Below are positions 1 through 7,807 of a stretch of 39,093 nucleotides of DNA, piece by piece; the first letter of the stretch is position 1; each line of letters starts with the position of its first letter. The position numbers and the translations under genes are program-made. The notes beneath the pieces were generated by a model. The model was not told the DNA's origin. It saw nothing but the letters and a program-made list of their open reading frames with translations, and made no database searches. The DNA is taken from positions 1 through 39,093 of the forward strand of contig JARWBI010000018.1 in assembly GCA_029846755.1 (NCBI GenBank), in the 5' to 3' direction. The DNA is from Falsirhodobacter flavus (GTDB taxonomy: Bacteria; Pseudomonadota; Alphaproteobacteria; Rhodobacterales; Rhodobacteraceae).

Positions 1-143
1 TCCGCCTTGAACCGATGAAGGCTCAGCTTGTCCTCCTCGGCATAAACCGCAACCGTCCGCTTCCCCAACTCGTTCGCCGCACGCAAAACGCGGATCGAAA
101 TCTCCCCGCGGTTCGCAACAAGAATCTTGGTGAATGTCTTCAT
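1..143 (-). CDS. pyc: pyruvate carboxylase, N-terminal fragment (cut by window edge)
   Basis: The minus strand reads from an ATG at 143 to the window edge, giving 47 residues that begin [16 protein letters not shown] and continue into [20 protein letters not shown]. This is the start of a biotin carboxylase domain (VANRGEI is the first strand of the ATP-grasp fold). The phrase [18 protein letters not shown] followed by LSLHRFKA is what I recall from Rhodobacterales pyruvate carboxylase rather than acetyl-CoA carboxylase AccC, whose start usually reads ILIANRGEIALRVIRAC. The enzyme would carboxylate pyruvate to oxaloacetate in the cytoplasm, refilling the TCA cycle. Only the first few percent of a protein of about 1,150 residues is present, so the identification rests on the N-terminus; another biotin-dependent carboxylase is possible. 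The amidohydrolase stop lies 12 bases upstream, so the two could be co-transcribed. Confidence 0.8.
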   Translation of the reverse strand, partial: MKTFTKILVANRGEISIRVLRAANELGKRTVAVYAEEDKLSLHRFKA

Positions 144-154
144 ATTCTTCTGGC

Positions 155-1060
155 TCACAGGCGATAGAAGCGCGCGGCGTTGTCGTGAAACAACGCGCGG
201 CGTTCGGATTGAGTGTAATTGGCGGTGATTTCCCTGAATGCGTCGAAGATCGCGCCGAAAGAGGAGAACAGGCGATCGACGGGAAAATTCGACGCAAACA
301 TGCACCGTTCGATGCCAAAGGGCTCGATGAAATGTTCGACATAGGGTCGGATGTCGGACGCAGTCCAGTCGTGCTTACCCATTCCGAGGCCGGAGATTTT
401 GCAGGCGATATTTGGTGCCGTCGCGAGCAAGCTCATTCCCTGGCGCCATCCGCTGAAGTGTTCCGGGCCATCCATCTGCATGCCGGCATGGTTCAGGATG
501 ATCCGGGTGTCTGGAAAAGCGCGTGCCAGGTCGAGAAATTCTTCCACCTGAGAATAGTAGATCTGTAGCTTGAAGCTGAGCGAACGCGGCGCAAGCATGG
601 CAAAGCCCCGTTGCCATTCGGCGGAGCGGCTGATCTCGGGGCGATCCGTGTATGTCTTGGCCAGGTCGGCATGCCAGTTCATCGATTGCCGGATGCCGCG
701 AAAGTTTTCATGCTCCAGATGTGCGTCCAAGAGATCGCCGACATCCGGCGCGGCAAGGTCGGCATATCCCACTATGCCATGCGGAAAGCCGTGCTCGTCC
801 GCAACCGCCTGCAGCCAGCGCGCCTCGCCCACCGGCTCGATGGGATCGTATCCGACATCGAGATGCAACGATTTCACAACGTTCTGTCCGCGGGCGTCGG
901 ACCGATAATCCGCGATCAGGTAATTGCGCTGAAGCGGCGCATAATTTCCGAATGCCACAGGCTGAACGCCATCCGAGAGCCAAGGATAACAATTGAGGTC
1001 GAGATCCCAAAGGTGGTGATGGGGATCAATGATCGGCAGGTCTTCCAACTTTTCCTCCAC
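155..1060 (-). CDS. amidohydrolase family 2 (TIM-barrel metal hydrolase, lactonase-like)
   Basis: This is a roughly 301-residue Amidohydro_2-type hydrolase. It shows the metal-binding HxH near the N-terminus ([10 protein letters not shown], about residues 10-19), a later histidine in [11 protein letters not shown], and the C-terminal family signature [10 protein letters not shown] followed by a closing NAARFYRL. Relatives include 2-pyrone-4,6-dicarboxylate lactonase and L-fucono- or rhamnono-lactonases, so hydrolysis of a lactone or cyclic ester in the cytoplasm is the best guess; the substrate is not determinable. I prefer the GTG at 1060 because GGAGGA lies 9 bases upstream and family members begin close to the HxH. 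An ATG at 1093 would add 11 residues but lacks a ribosome binding site. It is divergent from the LysR gene at 1164, which is its likely regulator. Confidence 0.8.
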   Translation of the reverse strand: MEEKLEDLPIIDPHHHLWDLDLNCYPWLSDGVQPVAFGNYAPLQRNYLIADYRSDARGQNVVKSLHLDVGYDPIEPVGEARWLQAVADEHGFPHGIVGYADLAAPDVGDLLDAHLEHENFRGIRQSMNWHADLAKTYTDRPEISRSAEWQRGFAMLAPRSLSFKLQIYYSQVEEFLDLARAFPDTRIILNHAGMQMDGPEHFSGWRQGMSLLATAPNIACKISGLGMGKHDWTASDIRPYVEHFIEPFGIERCMFASNFPVDRLFSSFGAIFDAFREITANYTQSERRALFHDNAARFYRL

Positions 1061-1163
1061 GGGCGCGCTTCCTCCACGTGCCAGACGATGCATACTTGCG
1101 GGATATGCGCCTCTTTCAACTCTATTCTTCTTATGACATCATGAAGCAGTTCTTCACGGAGTC

Positions 1164-2141
1164 ATGATGCGCGATGTCAATCTGAATGCCATGTCGCAGT
1201 TCGAGGCGGTTGCCCGGCTCGGTGGGATCACGAAAGCCGCCGAGGAGCTCGCGATCTCTCCCTCGGCTGTCAGCCAGCAAATCCGCATTCTTGAACAACA
1301 GCTTGGCGTCAAACTGTTCCAGCGCGAAAAGCGGCACCTGTCCCTAACCATCGACGGCGAGCGTCTTTACCAGACCACAACGCAGGCTTTCCAATCCATC
1401 CGCGAGGTGCGGACCGCCATCATTCGCCAACGCGAAAGCCACAACCTGAACATCCGCATCAGCCCGTCCTTCGGCGAGCGTTGGCTGGCCCCGCGTCTGG
1501 CAGGGTTCAGCAGCCTTAATCCCGATTGGGACATGCGGATCGACGCGACGCCCAACTTCACAGATTTCGAAACCGAGGTCGTCGATCTGGACTTGCGCTA
1601 CGGCGAAGGGGGCTGGGCAGGGCTCTATTCCCACTGCGTCATCCACGATCATATTTTTCCCATGTGTTCCCCTGCCTATCTGGAAAAATTGCGGGACATT
1701 TCGGACGATCCGAGAGAGCAGATCCGGCAGGCACGGCTGATCGACAGCGTGAAGGCCTATTTTCGATGGGATTACTGGCTGGCGCGAAACGGCATCCAGG
1801 GTGCGCGCCAGACCTATCCCTACCGCGTGGACCGGTCTTCAATGTCGATCCGCATGGCACGCGACAGTGCGGGCATCATCCTCGAAAGCACCTCTCTGGC
1901 TCTGGAGGAGCTGCGTGCAGGAACGCTGGTTCCGGTATCTGCCGAGTTCGACGCCATCGAGTTTCCCGGTTACTGGATTGTCTGCCCGGCGCGGCACATG
2001 AACCGCCGCGCCGTGCGCATTTTCTCGGAATGGGTGTCCGGGCAGGCGGAAGATCATTCGGCCGAGGCCCGTGCCTTTCTGGAGAGTGCGGCCCTGCGTT
2101 CGCGTCTGGAACACAAGGCGCAGTTCGTCGACGCGCCCTAG
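1164..2141 (+). CDS. LysR-family transcriptional regulator (GcvA-like)
   Basis: The 325-residue protein has an N-terminal winged helix-turn-helix at about residues 8-67, with the classic run ITKAAEELAISPSAVSQQI followed by LEQQLGVKLFQREKRHLSLT. The effector-binding half follows, including LNIRISPSFGERWLAPRL and DLDLRYGEG, which resemble the GcvA branch of LysR proteins that regulate amino-acid or small-acid metabolism. It is divergent from the amidohydrolase, with about 100 bases between the two starts, the usual arrangement for a LysR protein and its target. A second ATG two codons on (1167) is possible. Its TAG shares the tetranucleotide CTAG (2138-2141) with the stop of the convergent dctM pseudogene. 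The inducer cannot be deduced. Confidence 0.9.
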   Translation: MMRDVNLNAMSQFEAVARLGGITKAAEELAISPSAVSQQIRILEQQLGVKLFQREKRHLSLTIDGERLYQTTTQAFQSIREVRTAIIRQRESHNLNIRISPSFGERWLAPRLAGFSSLNPDWDMRIDATPNFTDFETEVVDLDLRYGEGGWAGLYSHCVIHDHIFPMCSPAYLEKLRDISDDPREQIRQARLIDSVKAYFRWDYWLARNGIQGARQTYPYRVDRSSMSIRMARDSAGIILESTSLALEELRAGTLVPVSAEFDAIEFPGYWIVCPARHMNRRAVRIFSEWVSGQAEDHSAEARAFLESAALRSRLEHKAQFVDAP

Positions 2142-3393
2142 TAGATTGTCAGCGCCAGCACGAACGAGAACAGCAGCAGCACCAAGATCGCCACAGCATA
2201 GAAGGGCAGCAGGGCGCGCGTCGTCTCGAAGATGCCGGTCTTAGCGATCGCTGCCGAGATGAAGAGCGTCGTGCCTACGGGCGGTGTGTAAAGCCCGATC
2301 GAGAGGTTGATGACCATCATCAACCCAAGCTGCACCGGGTCCAGCCCGATCGCCTTGCCGATGGTAACGAACAGCGGGCCAAGCAGAAGCACCGCTGCCG
2401 GAAGGTCCAGAAACGTCCCCACCACCAGCATCACGAGGTTCATCGCAAGGATGACCATCCACGGCTCGGACATGGTTTCGGTCACGAATGCGGCCAATGC
2501 CTGCGGCACCTGATCGACGATGAATATCCACTGGATCGTGCCCGAGGCCATGATGATCAGCATTACCGCGCCCGTCATCATCCCGGTTTCGATCAGCGCA
2601 TCCCAGATCAGCCGCAGGCTTAGATCGCGGTAGAAGAACCCCCGATCGGCAGCGCATAGGCGACGGCCAGCACGCTGACCTCGGTCGGGGTGGCGATGCC
2701 GAAGCGCAGGGTGCCGATGATGAAGACCGGCATCAGCATGGCGGGCTACGCGAAGACGATCTGGCTGCGGAAGGCGCGGAACCCGCCCGGCAGAGGGGCC
2801 GAGGGCAATCCGCGGCGCCACGCCACGAACCACGTCATCGCCATCAGCCCTCCCGCCAGCATCAGCCCCGGCAGGACCCCCGCCACGAACAGCTTGATGA
2901 TCGACATGTTCGCGACCAGCCCATACAGGATCAGCGGGATCGACGGCGGGATCAGCACGGCGATGGGGGACCACGCGGCATTTATCACGGCGGCGAAGGT
3001 CGGCGGATAGCCGTCGCACACCTGCACCGGGATCAGGGCGTTGCCCATCGCCGAGGCGTCGGCGACCGCCGATCCCGACACGCCCCCGAACATGACCGAG
3101 CCGAGGATCGAGACCTGTCCAAGCCCACCCTTGAAGCGCCCGACGATCAGCCGCGCGATGTTCACGAGGTATTCGCCGAACTTGCCGTGCATCATCAGGC
3201 CGCCGGCAAGGATGAAGAACGGCACCGCCAGCATCGGGAACGCCTGGCTGGGCGCATAGAGGCGCTGCGCGATCAGCGCCAGCGGTTTTCCCTCGGCCCA
3301 GAGCGCGATGGCGGTGCCGTCCAGCATGGTATGGGCCACGGGCACGGAAATGGCCATCAGTGCAAAGAAGACGATAAGAAGGATACCTGTCAT
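2138..3393 (-). pseudogene. dctM: TRAP transporter large membrane subunit DctM, disrupted
   Basis: The N-terminal half (3393 to 2749) reads well as DctM: a start MTGILLIVFFALMAISVPVA, then FFILAGGLMMHGKFGEYLVN and the family hallmark GSVMFGGVSGSAVADASAMG. A TAG at 2748-2746 ends this frame where a leucine TTG would fit. The same frame continues as PAMLMPVFIIGTLRFGIATP until a frameshift at a run of five C (+ strand, near 2639-2643). The other frame then supplies the normal C-terminus, including GTFLDLPAAVLLLGPLFV and NLSIGLYTPPVGTTLF. At least one stop and one indel therefore separate conserved halves of a 12-helix permease. It would have imported a carboxylate or sugar acid using an ion gradient. 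A good ribosome site (GAGGAG) precedes the start. Confidence 0.85.
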
Positions 3394-3403
3394 GTCGCTC
3401 TCC

Positions 3404-3915
3404 TCAGCTCTGGCTCGACGCGGCTTCGCCGGTGCGGGAAATGCCGCGCGTCAGCATGAGCAAATCGAGGATCGACACGACCGCAATCCCCCCAAAAGCA
3501 TAGACGAGGCTGGCATAGCCCCAGAAGGCGCTGACGCCCCAAAGCGCGGTAAACACCTGATGACGCGCGGCCTCCAGCACCGGCAGCGTTCCGGCGATCA
3601 CCACGACCGAGATCAGCGCCGTCAGCGCGCAGATCGTCATCGCCAGCACCCGCGCCGCGTTGCCGCGCGCGATGTTCATCGCCAGCGTGATCGCGATGTT
3701 GCGGTTGTGGACCGTCGCCAGCACGACGCCGCCGCCGATCAGCCAGGGCAGCAGGATCGCATGCATGTCATAGGCCCAGTCCAGACCAGCCCCATGACGT
3801 AACGCAGCACCACATTTGCCAGCAGGCCGAAGAACAGGATCGTCAGCATGCGGGCCGACATCTCGATCCCGCGGGCGGTGTTCAGGATGGCGGGCTGGAT
3901 CGGGGCGGGGGTCAT
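3404..3915 (-). pseudogene. dctQ: TRAP transporter small membrane subunit DctQ, frameshifted
   Basis: From the ATG at 3915 the frame reads MTPAPIQPAILNTARGIEMS and LTILFFGLLANVVLRYVMG, the first membrane helix of DctQ. It then slips at a short G run (+ strand CCCC at 3790-3793). The remaining frame starts AGLDWAYDMHAILLPWLIGG and carries the typical DctQ middle NIAITLAMNIARG plus two further hydrophobic helices, ending at 3404. One base would restore a protein of about 170 residues, the usual DctQ size. Its start overlaps the stop of the upstream dctP in an ATGA, so the three TRAP genes were once translationally coupled. It has no function in its present form unless frameshifting or a sequence error is involved. 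Confidence 0.85.
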
Positions 3916-4854
3916 TGCGCGGCCTCCATCACCATGCGGTAGGCTTCGGGCATGGCGCGTTCAAACTCTTCGTAGACATGGGCGGCGGCGTCGCGGAAGG
4001 CTGCGCGGTCCGGCACATGCACGACCGTTGCCCCTTCGTCCGTCAGCTGCTGTTGAAGCCGGGATTCTTGCTCGGTGGCGATGCGGCGCTGGAACGCGGT
4101 GGAGGAGGCGGCAACGCTTTCGACGCAGGCGCGATCCTCGTGCGCAGGGCGTTGAACCACGACAGGCTGGCGATCAGCGGCGCGCTTTCGAACTTATGCC
4201 CGACAAGCGAGATGAAGGGTGTAATCTCATAGATGCGCGAGGGTTCTCCTGCGCCTCGAACACGCCCGAATAAAGGGCGGTCGGCACTTCGGAATAGGAA
4301 AGCGGCGCGGGGTTCGCGCCCAGCTGCTTGAAGATCGCGATGGTCATGTCGTCGGGGGCGTGCGGATCTTGACGCCCTCCAGATCGGCGGGGGTGGTGAT
4401 CGGCTTGTCCAGATGCGTGATCTGGCGGATGCCGTTGTCCCAGAAACCAATGATATTCAGCCCCGTTTCTTCGGCCCGCGTCTTCAGCCGGTCGCCGAAG
4501 GGGCCGTCAAGGACCGCCCAGGCCTCGGGGGCGTTCTCGAAAAGAAAGGGCAGGCCGATCATGTTCAGTTCCGGAATGAACTGCGCCGTCGCGCCCTGAC
4601 TGTTCGCGGTCAGATGTGTGACCCCTGCCGCGGCTGAGATCAGCAGTTCGGCATCCTCGCCCATCGTGGCGGAGGGCGCGACCTGCAACGTGATGCGGCC
4701 TTCGGTGCAGGTTGCCAGTTCCTTGGCGAAGAAGTTCGCGGCCTCGAACCGGGGGGGTTCCCGGTCCTTGGCTGTGGGCGAGGTAGATCACCTCAGCCCG
4801 TGCCGCCTGCACAGACACGGCCGCTGCGCCAAGCGTCAACAGGAGCGTCTTCAT
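3912..4854 (-). pseudogene. dctP: TRAP transporter periplasmic binding protein DctP, multiply frameshifted
   Basis: The gene begins well: GGAGGAG before the ATG at 4854, a signal peptide MKTLLLTLGAAAVSVQAARA, then VIYLAHSQGPG. Conserved DctP pieces follow in changing frames: LQVAPSATMGED, IPELNMIGLPFLFENA, DLEGVKIRTPP, IYEITPFISLVGHKFE and a C-terminal helix ending EEFERAMPEAYRMVMEAAQ. I count four frameshifts: at a run of seven G (4751-4757), at a run of five G (4354-4358), near 4238 and near 4140. Together the pieces cover a normal length of about 315 residues, so the gene decayed by small indels rather than deletion. The intact protein would have captured an organic or sugar acid in the periplasm for DctQM. 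Confidence 0.88.
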
Positions 4855-4883
4855 GACATCTCCTCCCTTTTTATGCTTCCAGT

Positions 4884-4907
4884 CCGCCCCGCCTCCTCGC
4901 GGGGCGG
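4884..4907 (-). other. intercistronic hairpin between SDR gene and dctP
   Basis: A perfect 8-bp inverted repeat (CCGCCCCG and CGGGGCGG with an 8-base loop) lies between the SDR stop and the dctP start. It has no T-tract on the minus strand, so it looks more like an mRNA-stabilising or attenuating hairpin than a clean terminator. It would separate expression of the intact enzyme genes from the broken transporter genes. Confidence 0.45.
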
Positions 4908-4912
4908 TAAAG

Positions 4913-5674
4913 TCAGTGGATCAGTGATCCGCCGTTTACGTCGACCTCAGACCCCGTGACATAGGCGGCGAGAGACGAGGCGAGGAACAGCGCGCAGCCT
5001 GCGACGTCCACCGCATCGCCCGCGCGGCCCATCGGGATGCCGTCAAGGATGATCTTGTCCATTTCCGGCGTCAGCTTGCCCGCCGTGATGTCGGTTGCGA
5101 TGAAACCGGGACAGATCGCATTGACGCGGACGTTGGCGGGGGCGAGTTCGCGGGCCATTGCCTTGGTCAGGCCCAGAACACCCGCCTTGGCCGCCGAATA
5201 ATGCGGGCCGCCGAAGATGCCGCCGCCGCGCTGTGCAGACACGGAGGACAGGTTGACGATGCTGCCCGACTTGGCTTCGCGCATTGCAGGAATGACCGCC
5301 TGGCTCATGTAGAGCGTGCCGCGCAGGTTCACGTCCAGGACCGCGTCATAGTTTGCGGGGCCGATGTCCATGATCTTCAAAGGCTGCGTGATGCCAGCAT
5401 TGTTGACCAGCACGTCCACGCGGCCCCATTTCGTCAGCAGTTCTGCCACGGCGGCATCGCAGGCGGCCTTGTCGGTCACGTTGCAGGCAAGGCCCACATG
5501 CTGTGCGCCCAGATCGGCGGCAGCGGCCTCTGCCTGCGCGGCGTCCAGATCGAGGATCGCCACCGTCGCGCCATGTTCCGCGAACAGCTTTGCCGTCGCC
5601 TTGCCAAGACCGCGCGCGGATGCCGCGCCGGTGATGATCGCGTATTTACCGTCCAGAAGTCCCATCATACCCAT
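4913..5674 (-). CDS. short-chain dehydrogenase/reductase (SDR), sugar or polyol type
   Basis: The 253-residue classical SDR shows the NAD(P) glycine motif TGAASARGLGKA (about residues 15-26), an acidic LDLD after the second strand (favouring NAD), the NNAG motif (91-94), the catalytic serine in NLSSVSAQ (143-144) and YxxxK at Y159-K163 (HYSAAKAG). The C-terminus ends in SEVDVNGGSLIH, typical of the FabG-like branch. It probably oxidises a sugar alcohol or hydroxy acid in the cytoplasm. The start region contains ATGs at 5674, 5668 and 5665. The first has AAGG just upstream, while the second overlaps the transketolase stop as ATGA; either keeps the gene coupled to the split transketolase. The exact substrate is not shown by the sequence. 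Confidence 0.85.
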   Translation of the reverse strand: MGMMGLLDGKYAIITGAASARGLGKATAKLFAEHGATVAILDLDAAQAEAAAADLGAQHVGLACNVTDKAACDAAVAELLTKWGRVDVLVNNAGITQPLKIMDIGPANYDAVLDVNLRGTLYMSQAVIPAMREAKSGSIVNLSSVSAQRGGGIFGGPHYSAAKAGVLGLTKAMARELAPANVRVNAICPGFIATDITAGKLTPEMDKIILDGIPMGRAGDAVDVAGCALFLASSLAAYVTGSEVDVNGGSLIH

Positions 5675-6702
5675 CCCTTGATCTGACGGACGATGCCGTC
5701 GACCGAAATCCCATACATGTCGTGCAAGGTCGGCAGCGCACCGGCCTCGAGGAATTCATCCGGCAGGCCGATCATGCGGAAGGTCGGCGTGACGCCATTG
5801 GTCAGCAGGGTGGTGGCCACCGCTTCGCCGAGGCCCCCGACGACCGTGTGATTTTCCGCCGTCACGACCAGCCGCCCGCCCAGACGCGCCTCGGCAAGGA
5901 TCGTCTCGCGGTCCAGCGGCTTGATGGTCGGGTTGTGCAGCACGGCCACGTCGACGCCGTCCTTGGCCAGACGTTCCGCCGCATCCAGCGCCCGCATGGT
6001 CATGAAGCCCGAAGTGATCATCAGGACGTCGCGCCCCTCGCGGATCATCTGCGCCTTGCCCAGCGTGAACTGATAGTCGGGTTTGTAGCGGTTCAGAACG
6101 GCAGGCACCTTGCCGCGCAGCAGGCGGGAATAGACGGGGCCGTTATGGTCGGCCAGCACCGGCACCATCTGGCGGATGTCCACCGCATCGCAGGGGTCGA
6201 TGATGGTCATGTTCGGAAGGCCGCGGAAGATCGCCAGATCCTCGGTCGCCTGATGGCTGGGGCCGTATCCGGTGGTCAGGCCGGGCAGGGCGCAGACGAT
6301 CTTGACCGGCAGGTTTTCCTCGGCGATCGCCATCGCGATGAAGTCATAGGCGCGCCGCGACGCGAAGACGGCATAGGTCGTCGCGAACGGGATGAACCCT
6401 TCGCGTGCGAGGCCTGCGGCGGCGGACACCAGCACCTGTTCGGCCATGCCCATCTGGTAGAAACGGTCGGGCATCGCATTGGCGAAGATGTGCAGGTCGG
6501 TGTATTTCGCGAGGTCGGCGGACAGGCCGACGATCTCAGGGCGGGTCTTGGCCAGTTCGACCAGCGCGTTGCCGAAGGGGGCGGCCTCGGTGTCATAACC
6601 TTCGGCGGCCAGCGATGCGATCATGGCCGAGGTCGCGACGCGATCCTCTTTCGGGGTCACCTTGCGCGGCTCGTAGCGGCGGGCATGGGAATTATGGGTC
6701 AT
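5665..6702 (-). CDS. transketolase C-terminal subunit (split transketolase)
   Basis: This 345-residue protein covers the pyrimidine-binding and C-terminal domains of transketolase. It shows FGNALVELAKTRPEIVGLSA, the TPP-activating glutamate in GMAEQVLVSAAAGLAREGF, and FATTYAVFASRRAYDFIAMA, all characteristic of the family. The ATG at 6702 forms an ATGA overlap with the stop of the N-terminal subunit and is preceded by AAGGAAAA; a longer reading from 6744 has no support. With its partner it should form a TPP-dependent enzyme moving two-carbon ketol units between sugar phosphates. Split transketolases in catabolic operons (for example the AptA/AptB apulose-4-phosphate transketolase and the sulfo-transketolase SqwGH) act on unusual sugars, so a dedicated catabolic role is likelier than housekeeping. 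Confidence 0.9.
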   Translation of the reverse strand: MTHNSHARRYEPRKVTPKEDRVATSAMIASLAAEGYDTEAAPFGNALVELAKTRPEIVGLSADLAKYTDLHIFANAMPDRFYQMGMAEQVLVSAAAGLAREGFIPFATTYAVFASRRAYDFIAMAIAEENLPVKIVCALPGLTTGYGPSHQATEDLAIFRGLPNMTIIDPCDAVDIRQMVPVLADHNGPVYSRLLRGKVPAVLNRYKPDYQFTLGKAQMIREGRDVLMITSGFMTMRALDAAERLAKDGVDVAVLHNPTIKPLDRETILAEARLGGRLVVTAENHTVVGGLGEAVATTLLTNGVTPTFRMIGLPDEFLEAGALPTLHDMYGISVDGIVRQIKGWV

Positions 6703-7553
6703 GCCGGTTTTCCTTCTTCCAGAACGGCCAGCGCCTTGGACCATTCATCTGCTTCGACCCGCACGAAATGGGTGATGTCGCGTTGCTCGAGGAACGGCAC
6801 GCCCTTGCACATGGTGGTGTCGAACACGATGACGCGGGGGCGGTCGTCCGTGACGGCACGGGCGGCGTCAAAGGCTGCGACCACGGCTGCCAGATCGTTG
6901 CCGTTCACGCGCTGGGCATGCCAGCCGAACGCCTCGAACTTCGGCACCACCGGCTCGGCGCTCAGCATCTCGGTCGATTTGCCGTCGGCTTGCTGGTCGT
7001 TGAAATCGACGAGGCAGATCAGGTTGTTCAGCTTGTGGTGGCTGGCCGACATCGCGGCTTCCCAAGTCGAGCCTTCGCCCAACTCGCCATCCGACATCAG
7101 GTTGTAGACGAAGGCGTCGCTGTTTTTGCGCTTCAGGCCCATCGCCATGCCGACGGCGATGCCAAGGCCGTGGCCCAGCGATCCGCCGGTGATCTCCATC
7201 CCCGGGGTATAGGACGCCATGCCGGACATCGGCATCCGGCTGTCATCCATGCCATAGGTCTCAAGCTCTTCTTCCGGCAGGATGCCGGCCTCCATCAGCA
7301 CGGCATAAAGCGCGATGGCATAGTGGCCGATGGAAAGAAGGAAGCGGTCGCGCCCCTCCCATTCGGGATCGGCGGGGCGATGCGTCATCGCGTGGAAATA
7401 GGACGCGGCCAGCACGTCGGCGATACCGAGCGCCTGGCCGATATAGCCCTGTCCCTGCACCTCGCCCATTAGCAAAGCCTTGCGGCGGATGTTCCAGGCC
7501 CTGCGCTCCAACGAGACGTTGGACGCCGGAGCCGGATGGCTCTGTTCGTTCAT
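6699..7553 (-). CDS. transketolase N-terminal subunit (split transketolase)
   Basis: This 284-residue protein is the pyrophosphate-binding half of transketolase. It shows GQGYIGQALGIADVLAASYF, the helix-capping GGSLGHGLGIAVGMAMGLK, and the TPP/Mg2+ site as LMSDGELGEGSTWEAAM with the downstream DFNDQQADG. SDGE replaces the common GDGE, a minor variant. The ATG at 7553 is preceded by GGAGGGGG on the minus strand. It is the first gene of an operon continuing through the C-terminal subunit, the SDR and the broken TRAP transporter. Two matching inverted-repeat boxes about 90 and 135 bases upstream suggest a dedicated regulator, which is not obviously encoded next to it. The reading frame is intact throughout, unlike the transporter genes downstream. 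Confidence 0.9.
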   Translation of the reverse strand: MNEQSHPAPASNVSLERRAWNIRRKALLMGEVQGQGYIGQALGIADVLAASYFHAMTHRPADPEWEGRDRFLLSIGHYAIALYAVLMEAGILPEEELETYGMDDSRMPMSGMASYTPGMEITGGSLGHGLGIAVGMAMGLKRKNSDAFVYNLMSDGELGEGSTWEAAMSASHHKLNNLICLVDFNDQQADGKSTEMLSAEPVVPKFEAFGWHAQRVNGNDLAAVVAAFDAARAVTDDRPRVIVFDTTMCKGVPFLEQRDITHFVRVEADEWSKALAVLEEGKPA

Positions 7554-7627
7554 AGGTAAACCCCCTCCGGCCCTCCAGACCGTTTTAAGAAGCTAACCGA
7601 GAAATCTAGGGAAAGTCTTGGAAGAAA

Positions 7628-7656
7628 ATTTAATCTATCGTGAAGTGTAGCTTCAA
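7628..7656 (-). promoter_or_regulatory. putative promoter of the transketolase-SDR-TRAP operon
   Basis: On the minus strand TTGAAG (7656-7651) and TTAAAT (7633-7628) are spaced by 17 bases, in an AT-rich patch unusual for this window. The inverted-repeat box 7641-7655 overlaps the -35 element and spacer, which fits repression. This is a pattern match only. Confidence 0.4.
7641..7655. promoter_or_regulatory. operator-like inverted repeat, copy 1
   Basis: The sequence TGAAGTGTAGCTTCA is a perfect 5-bp inverted repeat (TGAAG-N5-CTTCA), extended outward to GTGAAG...CTTCAAT. It lies within the putative promoter of the transketolase operon, and a second copy with the same core lies at 7685-7699. 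Confidence 0.6.
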
Positions 7657-7684
7657 TATAGGGCGGTTACTCAAATGATGTTAT

Positions 7685-7699
7685 TGAAGAGTAGCTTCA
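7685..7699. promoter_or_regulatory. operator-like inverted repeat, copy 2
   Basis: TGAAGAGTAGCTTCA matches the 7641 copy at 14 of 15 bases. The flanks are mirrored (ATTGAAG...CTTCAC), so the two sites face each other. Centre-to-centre spacing is 44 bp, about four helical turns, which suits cooperative binding of a dimeric regulator. Confidence 0.6.
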
Positions 7700-7807
7700 C
7701 AGATCTGTAGATATTCGACGGTTGTTATGCGGCCCCGTGCGACCGATGGTCCGCGCACCTGCGGCAGGTTGTCCCACCCGCGCTTTTACGAAAAATAGTG
7801 GACAGAC

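Noticed and set aside
2746-2748. TAG in dctM as suppressed or recoded stop
   Set aside because: The same gene has a further frameshift, and its partners dctQ and dctP are also broken.
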